DNA of 24,466 bases, taken from positions 1 through 24,466 of the forward strand of contig JAYMTF010001294.1 of the NCBI GenBank assembly GCA_036897485.1. Direction: 5' to 3'. A program made the position numbers and the translations under genes. The notes under the pieces are model-generated. The model had not been told where the DNA came from. It saw only the letters and a program-made list of their open reading frames with translations, and searched no databases. This stretch comes from Pelargonium nanum (taxonomy: Eukaryota; Streptophyta; Magnoliopsida; Geraniales; Geraniaceae). The stretch's first letter is position 1. Each line of letters starts with the position of its first letter. Below, piece after piece: positions 1 to 9,567 of this stretch.

Positions 1-97
1 GCAAGCCAATGATAAAATATACCTTACTCTATACCTTATCAAGCCATATTTTCTCCCTTTCAAGCTTTTGTGATACCTTACTTGGACCCTTTTAGAC

Positions 98-105
98 TAT
101 ATATA
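98..105 (+). promoter_or_regulatory. TATA box of the plastid TPR-like gene
   Basis: A perfect TATATATA run lies 75 bp upstream of the ATG at 180. That spacing implies transcription starts near 125-135 and a leader of about 50 nt. The leader contains no other ATG, apart from one at 124 if the start lies that far upstream. Assignment is by motif and spacing only. Confidence 0.6.
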
Positions 106-179
106 GTACACCACAATATTAAAATGTCACAAAGTCACCATCACAAAACTATTTACCCTAACCCATTACAAACCCTACC

Positions 180-2430
180 ATGAAATCTCCCCTCTGCAGC
201 CTCGGCTTCGGCTGGACCGCCGCCCTACCGGCGGGTCACCTCCCCATCCGGCTCGCCGCCACAAAACCAATCTTCACAACATCATATACAGCCTTTCCAC
301 ATTCTCCTCGTCGCTACACCAATTTGTTTGTTTCCAACTCTAAATACAGTTGCACCCGCCGCGTCCTGCAGCCAACGACTCGGGCTAGTTTTGACACGCT
401 TTTGCCATCAGTAGAGTACGAGAACAGTCGTGGCACTGAAAAGAACACAGTAAAGCGAGCGGTTGCAGCTGCAGCTAAATCTATCATATTGGCGTGTATG
501 GTCGGTCTCCTTGGTCTTGGTCTCAGCGCAAACATGGCGAGGTGTGCGCCGATCCAAGCCCTAGCAATCGTCCCGGGAACCCAGCCGAAGAGTACAGGAG
601 GATTGAGCGGCAAAGATGCGGTGATGTCATTGATGGAAGTAAGCAATTACTTGTCAAGCAAGGAAGGTAATAAATTGGGAAGCCGTCACATTGGTGCATG
701 GTTCCGAACAAAATCAGAAATAGAAGACCCAAAATTGGGTCCAAGCAAGAAAAATGTGGACGAGCTTAAGGTTCAATTTTATTTAATTATTTATTTCAAA
801 TACAATTGCACAAATAAATGCATATAAAAAGTTGTTTACTATTATATTTGAAAAATGATTTACTTGATATCTTAACTGCGTACGTATGTTCGTTTTTGTT
901 TTATTTGGCACTCAAATTATTAATATCGTTCTAATTTGTTAAATTAACAATACATATTGTTTCAAATTGGTATCTAATTTGGTTTTTGTGTCTATTTGAT
1001 ACTCAAATTATTGACATCGTTCAATTTTGGTACATAAACTATTTATTTTTGTTCCAAATTAGTCTCATTTGTACTTGTATCGTCAAATCAATCCCAAACG
1101 ACATCTATTTTAAATTTTTATTTTCTTAGAAAATAATATCTGATATGGTAATTTCGGCGTGGATAGCGGATACAAAAATGATGCCCTATTTATTGCGTAC
1201 TCATTTAGTTGAATGAGTGTCGCACTACGATGTCGTATTGTGTCGATTCACCGTCTTCTTCATCAACGCGACTTTATAGTTCACACTTCACACAATTCCA
1301 AATATACGGACCATTGACACTAACCAAAAATTTGGCCACATAGGATTTCGATAGAGTAAATTTAAAAGTGAGAGATGTCTGTAATGAGATAGCATAACTT
1401 CATCGATGATTTAGTTTAGGCTTCAATTTCTTTACGGTTATATGTATTTTTTCACGTAATTGATGTGACATCCCGAACAAATTATGTTGATAAAATTCAT
1501 TGAATACTAACATAAGGAGATATTATTATATATGCAGAAAGAGGCAATGCAGCAATTAAAAATAGGGAAGAGTCAAGAGGCAGAGAAAATACTTAAAGAT
1601 GAATATGAAAGGTGGAAGGATTATTCAGAATCTGCCTTTAACATTGAAATGGCACTTGTTGAAATTCTCATCTCTCAGGTATATATATTTGTTAATTATG
1701 ATCTAATTCATTTCTCTCAGGCTAGCAATACATAGTTCGGGTCGAGTTTTTTAGGGTTTATGTCGAAAATGCATGCCTAACGGCCCAGGCTGAAATCCGA
1801 ACTGAAAGGGTTATGGGCTTGATAAGTACACATTTTACGTAAAATGTGTGGATTTATCCAATCCTGACATAAAACTGATAAGGTCTATTTTATGCATGTC
1901 AGTTTAGATTCATATTGTCATCTTTACGCACATTTTGCAATAAAATCTTGAAATTCCCTCCTCTTGTGGGTTGAATCCGAAGTGAACAATATTGTCAACC
2001 TAAAATGGATCCGAGACATGAATTGCTTGTTATAATTACTTGTCAAACAAATTCATCTGAATGAATACACGTAAGTTAATTATTTAATTTACAGGGTAAA
2101 TATGGAGAGGCCAAAGGTCGTGAGTGTCTCAACAAAAAACCAGATGGTCCAAGCGATCCTCGCATTCCACTATACAAGGTTTGCAATTACACTCGTACAC
2201 TTATTTCATAGAAAGTACATAAAGATTTAACCCGAAACTCGTACGCTTATTTAATAGAAAGTGCATAATTAAAGACTTAACCCGAAAATCGTACACTAAT
2301 TTTACTTTGACAGGCAATTATATACACTGTTGAAAATGATCCGCGAGGTGAGGAAATGGAAATGGCAATGAAATATTGGGATGAGTTCTTGGAAACCATT
2401 AGAGCAGAAGTTGGAAGACAACAATCTTGA
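180..2430 (+). CDS. Plastid-targeted TPR-like protein, four exons
   Basis: Four exons join in frame: 180-770, 1538-1678, 2095-2178 and 2314-2430. All introns are GT-AG and phase 0, giving 310 residues. Residues 1 to about 70 are rich in Ser, Thr, Arg and Pro and poor in acids, as in chloroplast transit peptides. Residues 91-93 (VKR) precede a hydrophobic stretch at 101-120 and an A-L-A at 127-129. Together these resemble a bipartite thylakoid-lumen signal, or else a membrane anchor. The C-terminal part (about 198-310) is helical and amphipathic, with pairs such as QLKIGKSQEAEKIL and GKYGEAKGRECL that read as TPR-like helices, followed by a conserved-looking DPRIPLYKAIIY. A role in protein interaction inside the plastid is inferred. 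I do not recognise a named gene. Exon joins rest on splice sites and frame continuity and are convincing. Confidence 0.8.
905..1040 (+). repeat. Degenerate 91-bp direct repeat in intron 1
   Basis: The block starting at 905 (TTGGCACTCAAATTATTAAT) recurs at 996 as TTGATACTCAAATTATTGAC. It sits in the AT-rich first intron of the plastid TPR-like gene. The surrounding AAATTGGTAT- and CAAATTAGTC-type words resemble decayed plant transposon sequence, but no termini can be fixed. Confidence 0.45.
2191..2296 (+). repeat. Short tandem repeat in intron 3
   Basis: Two copies of a 46-50 bp unit beginning ACTCGTACRCTTATTTMATA start at 2191 and 2237, followed by a partial third copy at 2287. They fill nearly the whole 135-bp third intron, so this intron may have grown by slippage or unequal exchange. 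No function is implied. Confidence 0.7.
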
Positions 2431-2743
2431 TAATGTACCAAAATTTCACATACTATATATAATTACTCATTGATTGAATGTATTTGTTAATTTCTCTTAA
2501 TTAATTGATTATCAAGTTTGAAGTTTACAAAGAAATAATAAAACATTTTAGGTTTACAAATAATTTAATTTTCAATTTTAGAGATGAATCTTATGTGTAT
2601 TTTTCATTTAGACAATGTGATATTATAAGTGTCTAATATATAATATTAAGAATCATTTTAGCCGACTTAAGTCAAGTTGATGCAACTCTTGCTATGTTTT
2701 AATTTCAATGGATTGTCATTCCAAGTTTTGCTTTGGAGCTTTT

Positions 2744-2770
2744 CGAGCTACCAAACTGCTCTACTCCGCC
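2744..2770 (-). pseudogene. 5' fragment resembling organellar initiator tRNA (trnfM)
   Basis: Read on the minus strand, these 27 bases begin GGCGGAGTAGAGCAGTTTGG and continue TAGCTCG. This is what I recall of the 5' acceptor strand and whole D-arm of the plastid initiator tRNA, with the D-stem GAGC/GCTC intact. The anticodon arm, T-arm and 3' acceptor strand do not follow, so it is at most a fragment. The flanking 150 bp to the right (to about 2900) is less AT-rich and could belong to the same organelle-derived insertion, but I could not assign it. Confidence 0.4.
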
Positions 2771-3250
2771 AAATATGAGACAAACGGTATTAAACTCAAA
2801 CTCCCGCCTAGCTAATTTCTGGAAAGGAATCACGAAATTTCGAATATGAATAGGGAGAGCTCGAAGAAAGGGATATCAAAGGGCCGCTGCAATACCAACC
2901 AAAAAGACAGTCATTAAATTAAATAAATGAAATTTCAACATATATTTTAAATAAAAATATAGTCAGTACATATAATTAATTGTTGCCACGTTTCAAATGA
3001 ATTCGTCTCTGCGCAGAACTTCACATGAAAAAATCGTTTTTAATGTCAAAAGGATACCTCCCCATGAAGAATGCCACCAAAACCACATCAATACAAATCA
3101 TTAGAACTATATATTTTTATTCCAAACAAATGGGTATATAATACATAGATTTATTGTCACATAGTGTTGGTGTCAAGAATACAAACAAACACCCAAAAAT
3201 GAAGAGTATAGTCACAAATAAATAGTAAGGTTTATCAGAGCTCAACTCAA

Positions 3251-3436
3251 CTACACGCACGTACTGCATGGTGCATGCAAAACGAGGCTGATCATGCATG
3301 CAAGGACGTCCGTACGAACCAGCTGCGAGCCATGATGGTTGTCAGGTGCGCCCAATGGACGAGCCACGGCTGGACCTAGAGACGTGATGGGCTCGATCTT
3401 GGTTTTGTCCCATTTTAATTTAGCCATTATCTTCAT
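3251..3436 (-). other. GC-richer patch with a 61-codon open frame, status unclear
   Basis: A 61-codon minus-strand frame (start 3436) lies in a patch clearly richer in GC than its AT-rich surroundings. A TATATAA on the minus strand lies only about 20 bp before the ATG, too close for a normal leader. The predicted product has no signal peptide or motif I recognise. Several CATGCA (RY-type) words occur at its 3' end. It could be a small gene, the last exon of a lost gene, or chance. Confidence 0.2.
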
Positions 3437-3534
3437 AAAACTTTGTGCATGATTATATATTGATGAGTCTCTAGAAGGTTGTAGGTTTGGGCATTGAATA
3501 ATCTAAAGAGATCTCGCATTTCAATTTTGAAATG

Positions 3535-3545
3535 GGTTTATAGTT
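3535..3545. repeat. SINE target-site duplication, left copy
   Basis: GGTTTATAGTT, identical to 3741-3751 on the other side of the SINE. Perfect identity suggests fairly recent insertion. Confidence 0.8.
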
Positions 3546-3740
3546 TTTTTTTTTATAAGCGACGGGACAACAGGTCTACAAAGACCAGTGTTTCTCACCT
3601 CCTAGTGGGGGCGTCACCCGAGTTAGTTGTTAGTCCCCTCAAACTCATAAATCTCACCTCATACCGTCGGCAAGGAGGCTCGAACCTGAGACCTCAAAGA
3701 AAATTCAAAGCGCATCAACCGCTTGGCCAACATGCATGGT
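3546..3740 (-). mobile_element. tRNA-derived SINE, minus strand, with perfect 11-bp TSD
   Basis: On the minus strand the element has an A-box-like TGGCCAAGCGGTT near its 5' end (about 3718-3730) and a B-box-like GGTTCGAGCCT (about 3673-3683). It ends in a run of about 11 A preceded by CTTAT (about 3546-3561). The spacing of the two boxes fits an RNA polymerase III promoter of tRNA-Ser/Leu type. The flanks at 3535-3545 and 3741-3751 both read GGTTTATAGTT, a perfect target-site duplication. Total length is about 195 bp, normal for plant SINEs. A plus-strand open frame across it is incidental. Confidence 0.85.
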
Positions 3741-3751
3741 GGTTTATAGTT
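3741..3751. repeat. SINE target-site duplication, right copy
   Basis: GGTTTATAGTT, identical to 3535-3545. Confidence 0.8.
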
Positions 3752-4018
3752 ATTTGATGTATATTGATGATTCTAGAAATTTGTTTTGTTGCGTGTATTC
3801 AAGTGGTGGCTGCGGTTTTTATGAAACGTTGACGTACTGATTGTACATATATGTTAAATTCATAAATAAAAATAAAATATAGAAATATATAATCGAGGGA
3901 AGACGTTGAAGTGATGACTAAAGTTCCACGGAGCATCAAAAGCAAGTTTAAAATTATTGAAATTTAAAATTTAACAGTCTTAGCCCCCATCAATCTTCAC
4001 AAAACTGTGGATTTAGAT

Positions 4019-4202
4019 TAGAGCTGGCCAAAGGGTACTCGACCCGTTTCGGGTCTAGTTTATCAGCTCCAAAAATGGGGTCGGTTAAAAGAAAACAATA
4101 CATTTTATGTTTAAAACTCGAAACCCAATCAATTCTGCAATCTTATAAGGTCGGGTTAGGATTCAAAAACCCGAAACCGACACGACATTTTGACACCTCT
4201 AA
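4019..4202. mobile_element. hAT-like MITE
   Basis: The left end TAGAGCTGGCCAAAGGGTA and the right end, read inward on the other strand as TAGAGGTGTCAAAATGTCG, share the pattern TAGAG-TG-CAAA seen at termini of plant hAT-type elements. The inside is filled with ACCCGA/TCGGGT words. The 8-bp flanks ATTTAGAT and ATTGAGAC agree at 6 of 8 positions, fitting an old 8-bp target duplication. There is no coding capacity. Related elements lie at 14869-15044 and 23425-23610. Confidence 0.6.
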
Positions 4203-4240
4203 TTGAGACCACCAAAACGTGGAATAGTAGAGCACAAGTA

Positions 4241-4590
4241 GGGGACTCCTTAAAATGCACTATACTTCAACAGCTCTCTACTGCCTCTGCTCCCAAACCT
4301 ACGGAGCTGATCATTGACCCACACTAAAGTCAACGAATCAGAACTCGACACCACACTCCAAGTCAACTATTCATCATTAACCTCCCTGCCATCCACGTGT
4401 CGACCACCCAATTCACAGCTCCCAAAACCAGCTCTTCAGTTTTCAAAACGTGTCTGTACTAGGCCTCAGTTCAGTTCGCACGCGCGAGAGCCTGGGCACT
4501 GTACACGTCAGATGCAGTGTGAAATGACTAAAGTTGTCCTTTCCTTGTTCCACAGTTTGAATTGGAATGACATAACTCGAATCTAACTCC
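4241..4590. other. GC-richer island without a gene
   Basis: This stretch is less AT-rich than its neighbours and holds several TTGAC/GTCAA W-box cores (4313, 4329, 4361), a CACGTG at about 4395, and a CpG cluster near 4479. It looks like a promoter or leader, yet no coding sequence follows; a CACTA element begins 200 bp on. A 90-codon frame at 4314-4586 has no recognisable content. Confidence 0.3.
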
Positions 4591-4788
4591 AAAAAAGTGT
4601 GGATTCCAAAATTTACGGGTCCAACCTATGAGTTCGTATTACTTTTCTCGACCCAATCTAACATTAATTTGATGTTTCATGGTATATTAGTTTAGTCTTT
4701 ATAGTTCAAATCTTGAATTGAGTCCTATCGAGTTTGGATGTAAAATGTCTGACCCTACACACGCGAGCCAAAAGGCGCATGCTCGTGT

Positions 4789-5098
4789 CACTACAAGAAA
4801 TTTCACTTTTCGCGACATACAATCTAGTCGCTCAAATCCCTATCTTGTCGGGAAAAGTTAATAATTGGTTGTAACCAAATGTCTTGTCACGGAAAGTCTC
4901 ATGTGCATTACTGCAGCTGGTTTGTCGCGGAAAGTATAGTTTTGTGCGACAGAAAAGTTGTCACCAAAAATATAAAAACTCAAATTTTTACTATCTTTAG
5001 GCTTTTATCTATGTCAGTCCAATAGTCATTGATGTTAAGCTCAATTCATGACGACAGCTTATTTTTTGTTGTCGCCAAAAGTAAGAATTCTTGTAATG
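4789..5098. mobile_element. Non-autonomous CACTA (En/Spm-type) element, about 310 bp
   Basis: The left end is CACTACAAGAAAT, the canonical plant CACTA terminus. The right end read inward is CATTACAAGAATT, with one change in the first five bases. The flanking 3-bp duplication is TGT on both sides (4786-4788 and 5099-5101), as expected for this superfamily. Subterminal words of the GTCGCGGAAAGT and GTCGCCAAAAGT kind recur in both halves. It is too short to encode a transposase, so this is a MITE-like deletion derivative. Confidence 0.8.
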
Positions 5099-5219
5099 TG
5101 TGGTTTATAAGTCGGGGATATGATCAAGTTGCATCTCTATTCTCTCCCAAATGTAATGCAGGGTTGGCCCGTTGGCTGTGTAACCTAATATTTTTCATGA
5201 TAAAACCAATATTATAGTA

Positions 5220-5481
5220 CTCCCTCCGTCCCAAAATGAGTGTCCTGTTCGTCTAAAATTTTTTTCCAAAATGAGTGTCCTGTTTCTATATTTAGGTTAT
5301 TATATTATTGTTTTTCTCATATTACCCTTATCACTTATGCACTAAAGAAAAACCTAACTTGAACCGCACATAGGGTATAGAAGGGAAAGTGAGGGTAATA
5401 TTGGAAACACATTAAATCATCTGATAATCCTTAATTTTTGCAAAAAATGGAAACAGAACACTAATTTTGGGACGGAGGGAG
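5220..5481. mobile_element. Stowaway MITE (Tc1/mariner type), 262 bp
   Basis: Perfect 13-bp terminal inverted repeats CTCCCTCCGTCCC lie at 5220-5232 and 5469-5481, and similarity continues inward to about 30 bp (CAAAATGAGTGTCCTGTT on the left). The flanks are TA on both sides (5218-5219 and 5482-5483), the Stowaway target. The GAGTGTCCTGTT word is repeated just inside the left end. No coding capacity. Confidence 0.92.
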
Positions 5482-6002
5482 TAATAATTTCATACACAAA
5501 GATGCCGTTAGTTTACATATTTTTATATCTTCAATTTTCAAGCCATATTTTATATCAAAACTAATATGTTACTATATTCATTAATAAAAATGCTTCCAAT
5601 TTAAATATATTGTTGTTGTAAAAATAATGATATAAATTGTCAACCGTGCCGGTCTCATTCAATTAATATGCAACACAAAATTATATATAGATATAGCTCT
5701 TATAAATAATTGTCATAGTTGACATTTCTCTTTCTATACGTGTGCATATAATAAATACTTTAGTTTTATGGAATTTGATTCCTTTGATCACCATGCACGA
5801 ATTAACCAATGCATTGACTTTTTGAGACTATCTTATTGACTTTCATAAATAATCATGTATCATATTCATGTGTGTAATATTGTATATGTATACTTTCTTA
5901 AAAAGATGCACTAAAATTGTAGATGATTAAGAAATTTAAACAGAGAAAACATTGAGCCATAATTTTGTTAAAACCAACAACTTAATGACACAATTAATTA
6001 TT
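5482..6002. other. AT-rich spacer, nothing recognised
   Basis: About 520 bp of AT-rich sequence between two MITEs. I see no gene, RNA gene or bounded repeat here. Confidence 0.6.
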
Positions 6003-6300
6003 GGATTAAATAGTTTTAGGTCCCCTGAACTTGTTTCAATTTTAGAGTTGGAAGAGATTAGATTGGGGATCTGCGGTGAGATGGAAGCCTGGAAGGGACA
6101 GCTGATGTGGCAGACAAGGATGATGTGGCACAGTGAGGTGGAAGGAAGGACTGACGTGTACATGGGTAACATGTGAATGCAGGTTGCAAGGGTGAAAATA
6201 AAAAATTGTGTAAGTTCAGGGTTCAAAACAAACAAAAATTTTAAACAGAGGCCAACTCTAAAATTGAAACAAGTCCAGAGGGCTTAAAACCATTTAACCC
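6003..6300. mobile_element. Mutator-like MITE with long terminal inverted repeats, 298 bp
   Basis: The arms at 6003-6051 and 6252-6300 are inverted copies of about 48 bp, sharing for example ACTTGTTTCAATTTTAGAGT. The flanks TTAATTATT (5994-6002) and TTAATTAAT (6301-6309) match at 8 of 9 positions. A 9-bp duplication with long arms points to the Mutator superfamily. The internal 200 bp has GATGTGGCA repeated twice and no transposase. Open frames seen on both strands here are by-products of the element. Confidence 0.8.
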
Positions 6301-7871
6301 TTAATTAATATTCATATCCAATTCATGAATATGTGTGCACATAGCACGCGCCCGGTTCATGAGTTTTTTTTAAAAGTGATTCAAGGTTTAGCTAAACACT
6401 CAAAAAAAAAAAAAAAAACTTGAATATTGTTTTAATGGAAAAATGACCCATCGATCTTGTATATATTGAATGAAAAATGACATAGAGACCAACTCACTTG
6501 TACAACAAGAAAACTAAATTGAGAAAAATATTAATTTTAGAATTGACTTGATATTTAATTTAGCCGCCGAATCAAACCTATCCCATGTAGAATCTTCCAA
6601 AATAAAACTATCATTTAACAACTAATAATCAATTACATGTAATTAATGTTTCGCTTTCATTTGTTGTTAGCTAGGTTGGCAGAGGATAATGTTTTTAGTT
6701 TTATTTTTTATTTTTTTATTCATTTATTATGTATATTAGCATATACCAATAGAAGCAATGAATCTATAGCTCTAGCATCATTTTGAGCTAAAGAGGAGCA
6801 ATTAATTTAGCATTTCAAAATTATGCTCATGAGTGCGGGTTTGGGTTTGGGACGAGTTTTGTAATTTTTGTATTCCACGTAACATTATATTAAAAATTTT
6901 CGCTAGACAGATCTCTTGACAAATAGGAATAACGATTGTGGGTTTGGGGTGAGTTTTGTAGTTTCTATACTCCAAACATCACACAACACATCTCTTCTTG
7001 AAAAAGGAATCACGAGAGTGTCATGTCTCGTGTTTTAATTATAGATTTGTCTCTTATTTTATATTCTACTCTATTCCGTAATATTATGTAACTTATTTTA
7101 TATTTTTTAAATAATGTATTACTCAATTTCATTTTAAAACAAGTGTTATGTTTTCATTTTTGTAACAAAATAAGTGTCTTATTATTTTTATTTTATTTTA
7201 TTTGGAAATAAGTTATACATGAACTACCAAAATGTCTATATAATAAGTTAGTTAGTATCTACTAAATTTGTTACAACACATGTACATGAGTCATGACATT
7301 TAAGAGAGTATATATTAGTTTTAGGACGAAGTTTCTTCGCAAAGTGATGTGATTTTGGACATAACGGCGTCACAAACCGTCAATGAGATGCCCATTAGCA
7401 ACCGAATTACGTGTTTCAGTGATAAATAAATCCATCGCATGTTGAAGATACTCTTACTGTTTTTCTTACAAATTAAGTTGAAAATGAAACTTTTCTATTC
7501 AAACTCGAAACGATTGATTCACTGCCAAAATTTAAAAAGTGATGCAATGAGTTGGCCAAACATTACGATTAAATCAAAGACAAAACATATGTGTTAATTT
7601 CAAGAAGAAAAAAACTAATATAATGACTTAACCAATATATTATAAAATGTTATTTTTTGTAAGGCAATTAAAAAATAATGACTCATATTAATATATGTAT
7701 AAAAATAAAAATAATAAAGAATTCAAATGGCTTAGTAGTGGGATTAAAATTAGATTCTAAGACATCATGCTATTAAATTAAAAAATAAAAACGTCATTGA
7801 CTTTGTTTACTAAACTTAATAATATTTAATTAAAATTTAGTTTCACTTAAAAAAGCCATCCCATTTTGCTC

Positions 7872-7902
<31 letters not shown>

Positions 7903-9185
7903 CCAAAACATTATAAAAAACAACCCCCAAAAATAATTATCACTAAAGAAGTGTATAATAACAATATGAATTTGAATTCGCTTGAAATTCAATCAATATT
8001 TTTGCACATTTGTATTGTAAAATATAAACTTTCATAGATCTACACAATATGTACATTTCAATTTGAAACTCTAACACATTTTGAAACAAGTCTAATTTAA
8101 ACAATATCTATTCATAACTTAAATTGTCAACACGTGCACAAAGATTTTTGGCCCATAAAATCATCTAGATATGTCTTTTTCTAGTAATCGATTTTGTCCT
8201 TATTAATCCTCCATTTTTTTCGAAGTATGTTCTTAGAAAGGTCAGCCATATTATGTGATTGCTATTGTCCAATGCATTAATGCAACTTTAGCAATAAAGC
8301 CAAGAATAATTTTGTTTTTCATGATTTGTTATTTTCACTATTAGAGTTCAATTTTTATCTCAATGGGTAATACCAAAATTAAAAATGTCTTTAGAAATTT
8401 ATCAAAACGTGGTGACATTATACCTGTCGAATTTTTGTTCATTGAAACTTAATTTTGATTTTACAAAAATATGAAAAATTATCATATTATTTTATAAATC
8501 GCAATATCACGTTGTAGATAAAATTATGTACAAAATACAAGACATATTAAATAACATTTTGTAATAGTTTATGTGATGTATAATAATTCAGCTAAATCAT
8601 CAATAAAGTAATTGATTTGTCATGTTCTATTAACGACATAATTTTCGTGCAAATGTTTTTATACAATATTTAAGACACAACATTACTCATATTTTGTATA
8701 ACCTATGGGTCTATTTCAGCTAATTTCAACAACTTCACCTATATTAATTAGGCTTGAGGCTAATAAGTAATGAATGAAAACTAAACCCATAAATAGGGAT
8801 TATAATAATACCATAGTGTTTAGACATTAATTTTGTGATTATAAGTTATACATATAACTTATGAATCTCACGTGAAAACCTACTCATTCAAAAGTCAAAA
8901 CCTTACACCCAAAAAATGAAATCTTATTGTAGCACCTTTGACTTCCAATTAAATGTATTAGAATTTAATATATCAACTTATTTGATTAATTAAATTTAAT
9001 TATTAACTCACATAAAGCGAATTATTATTATAATTTCTTTAGCACAAAATATGTTGACTATCTACTAGAGACGACACTGTTACTCGGAATTGGATTGAAA
9101 AGACATATTGATCGAATGTTATGCGTCTGCGTATTCGAGTATAATGTATATTTGAAATATATATAATGATTCATGCATGTGTATG
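6301..9185. other. Long AT-rich spacer
   Basis: About 2.9 kb with no gene I can support. It holds a poly(A) run near 6402-6418, a roughly 115-bp spaced pair of GGGTTTGGG-GAGTTTTGTA blocks (about 6836 and 6948), and a long poly(A) run at about 7871-7900. A stretch near 7120-7190 (CAAGTGTTATGTTTTCATTT) may be a decayed MITE, but no termini are visible. Confidence 0.5.
7871..7900 (+). repeat. Poly(A) tract of about 30 bases
   Basis: A near-perfect A homopolymer followed by CCCC. No retroposon body can be defined upstream, so it may be simple slippage or the tail of an unrecognisable insertion. Confidence 0.7.
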
Positions 9186-9460
9186 GTGTTGTGTTGAACT
9201 TTGAAACACGAACACGACACTTGTGAACACAATAGCTAAATGAGCCGTACGTGTTGACACGATACGACATGATTGAAACAAATACAACCCAACACATTAT
9301 ACACGATAGAACCAAAATATTTGACATATTATACGACTAATTTACAGTTATACCTTTAAATGTGAATTACACGTCACGAACACAACACTATTACTAAATT
9401 ATTAGTGTAGTTATCATACACGAACACGGCACAATTATAAAATGCGTGATTTTTGGATTA
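9186..9460. repeat. CGAACACGACAC-rich repeat patch
   Basis: Words such as ACACGAACACGACAC, GACACGATACGACATG and ACACGAACACGGCAC recur over about 270 bp. This composition is common in plant dispersed repeats, but I could not find bounded ends or a target duplication. A minus-strand 89-codon frame here has no recognisable content. Confidence 0.35.
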
Positions 9461-9490
9461 AATAATAGAAAATGAGAGGGCAATGTAGGA

Positions 9491-9567
9491 CACGTGTCGG
9501 TTCATGCTAAATATTTCCATGAGCCTCCACCTATTGCGCCATGTGTACCAGCATGTAACGCCACGTG
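9491..9567. promoter_or_regulatory. Pair of G-box / ABRE-like sites
   Basis: CACGTG occurs at 9491-9496 and 9562-9567, each extended to CACGTGTC, 71 bp apart. Two weaker relatives (CATGTGTACC near 9540, TATGTGTCAT near 9596) lie between and after them. The cluster is about 1.5 kb upstream of the GA2ox start. G-boxes bind bZIP and bHLH factors; a role for this pair is inference. Confidence 0.4.

Larger units (their letters stand above)
2431..3534. other. Intergenic spacer after the TPR-like gene
   Basis: About 1.1 kb of AT-rich sequence. The 3' UTR of the upstream gene must end in the first few hundred bases, but no clear poly(A) signal was fixed. It holds a possible organelle tRNA fragment at 2744-2770 and a GC-richer patch at about 3250-3436, both entered separately. 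Nothing else is recognisable. Confidence 0.5.

Noticed and set aside
314-744. Minus-strand frames of 110 and 73 codons
   Set aside because: They are antisense to exon 1 of the TPR-like gene, which has the splice sites and targeting signals.
3660-3735. Possible functional tRNA gene on the minus strand
   Set aside because: A and B boxes are present, but there is no paired acceptor stem or anticodon arm, and the poly(A) tail and target duplication mark it as a SINE.
3494-3757. 87-codon plus-strand open frame
   Set aside because: It runs across the SINE and its flanks and encodes nothing recognisable.
5936-6235. Overlapping open frames of 99 (minus) and 74 (plus) codons
   Set aside because: Both are generated by the Mutator-like MITE and its inverted arms.
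7871-7900. Poly(A) run as a retroposon tail
   Set aside because: No bounded body, internal promoter or flanking duplication could be found upstream.
9058-9327. 89-codon minus-strand frame
   Set aside because: It lies in a repeat patch; composition is Cys/Tyr/Ser-rich with no motif and no promoter.
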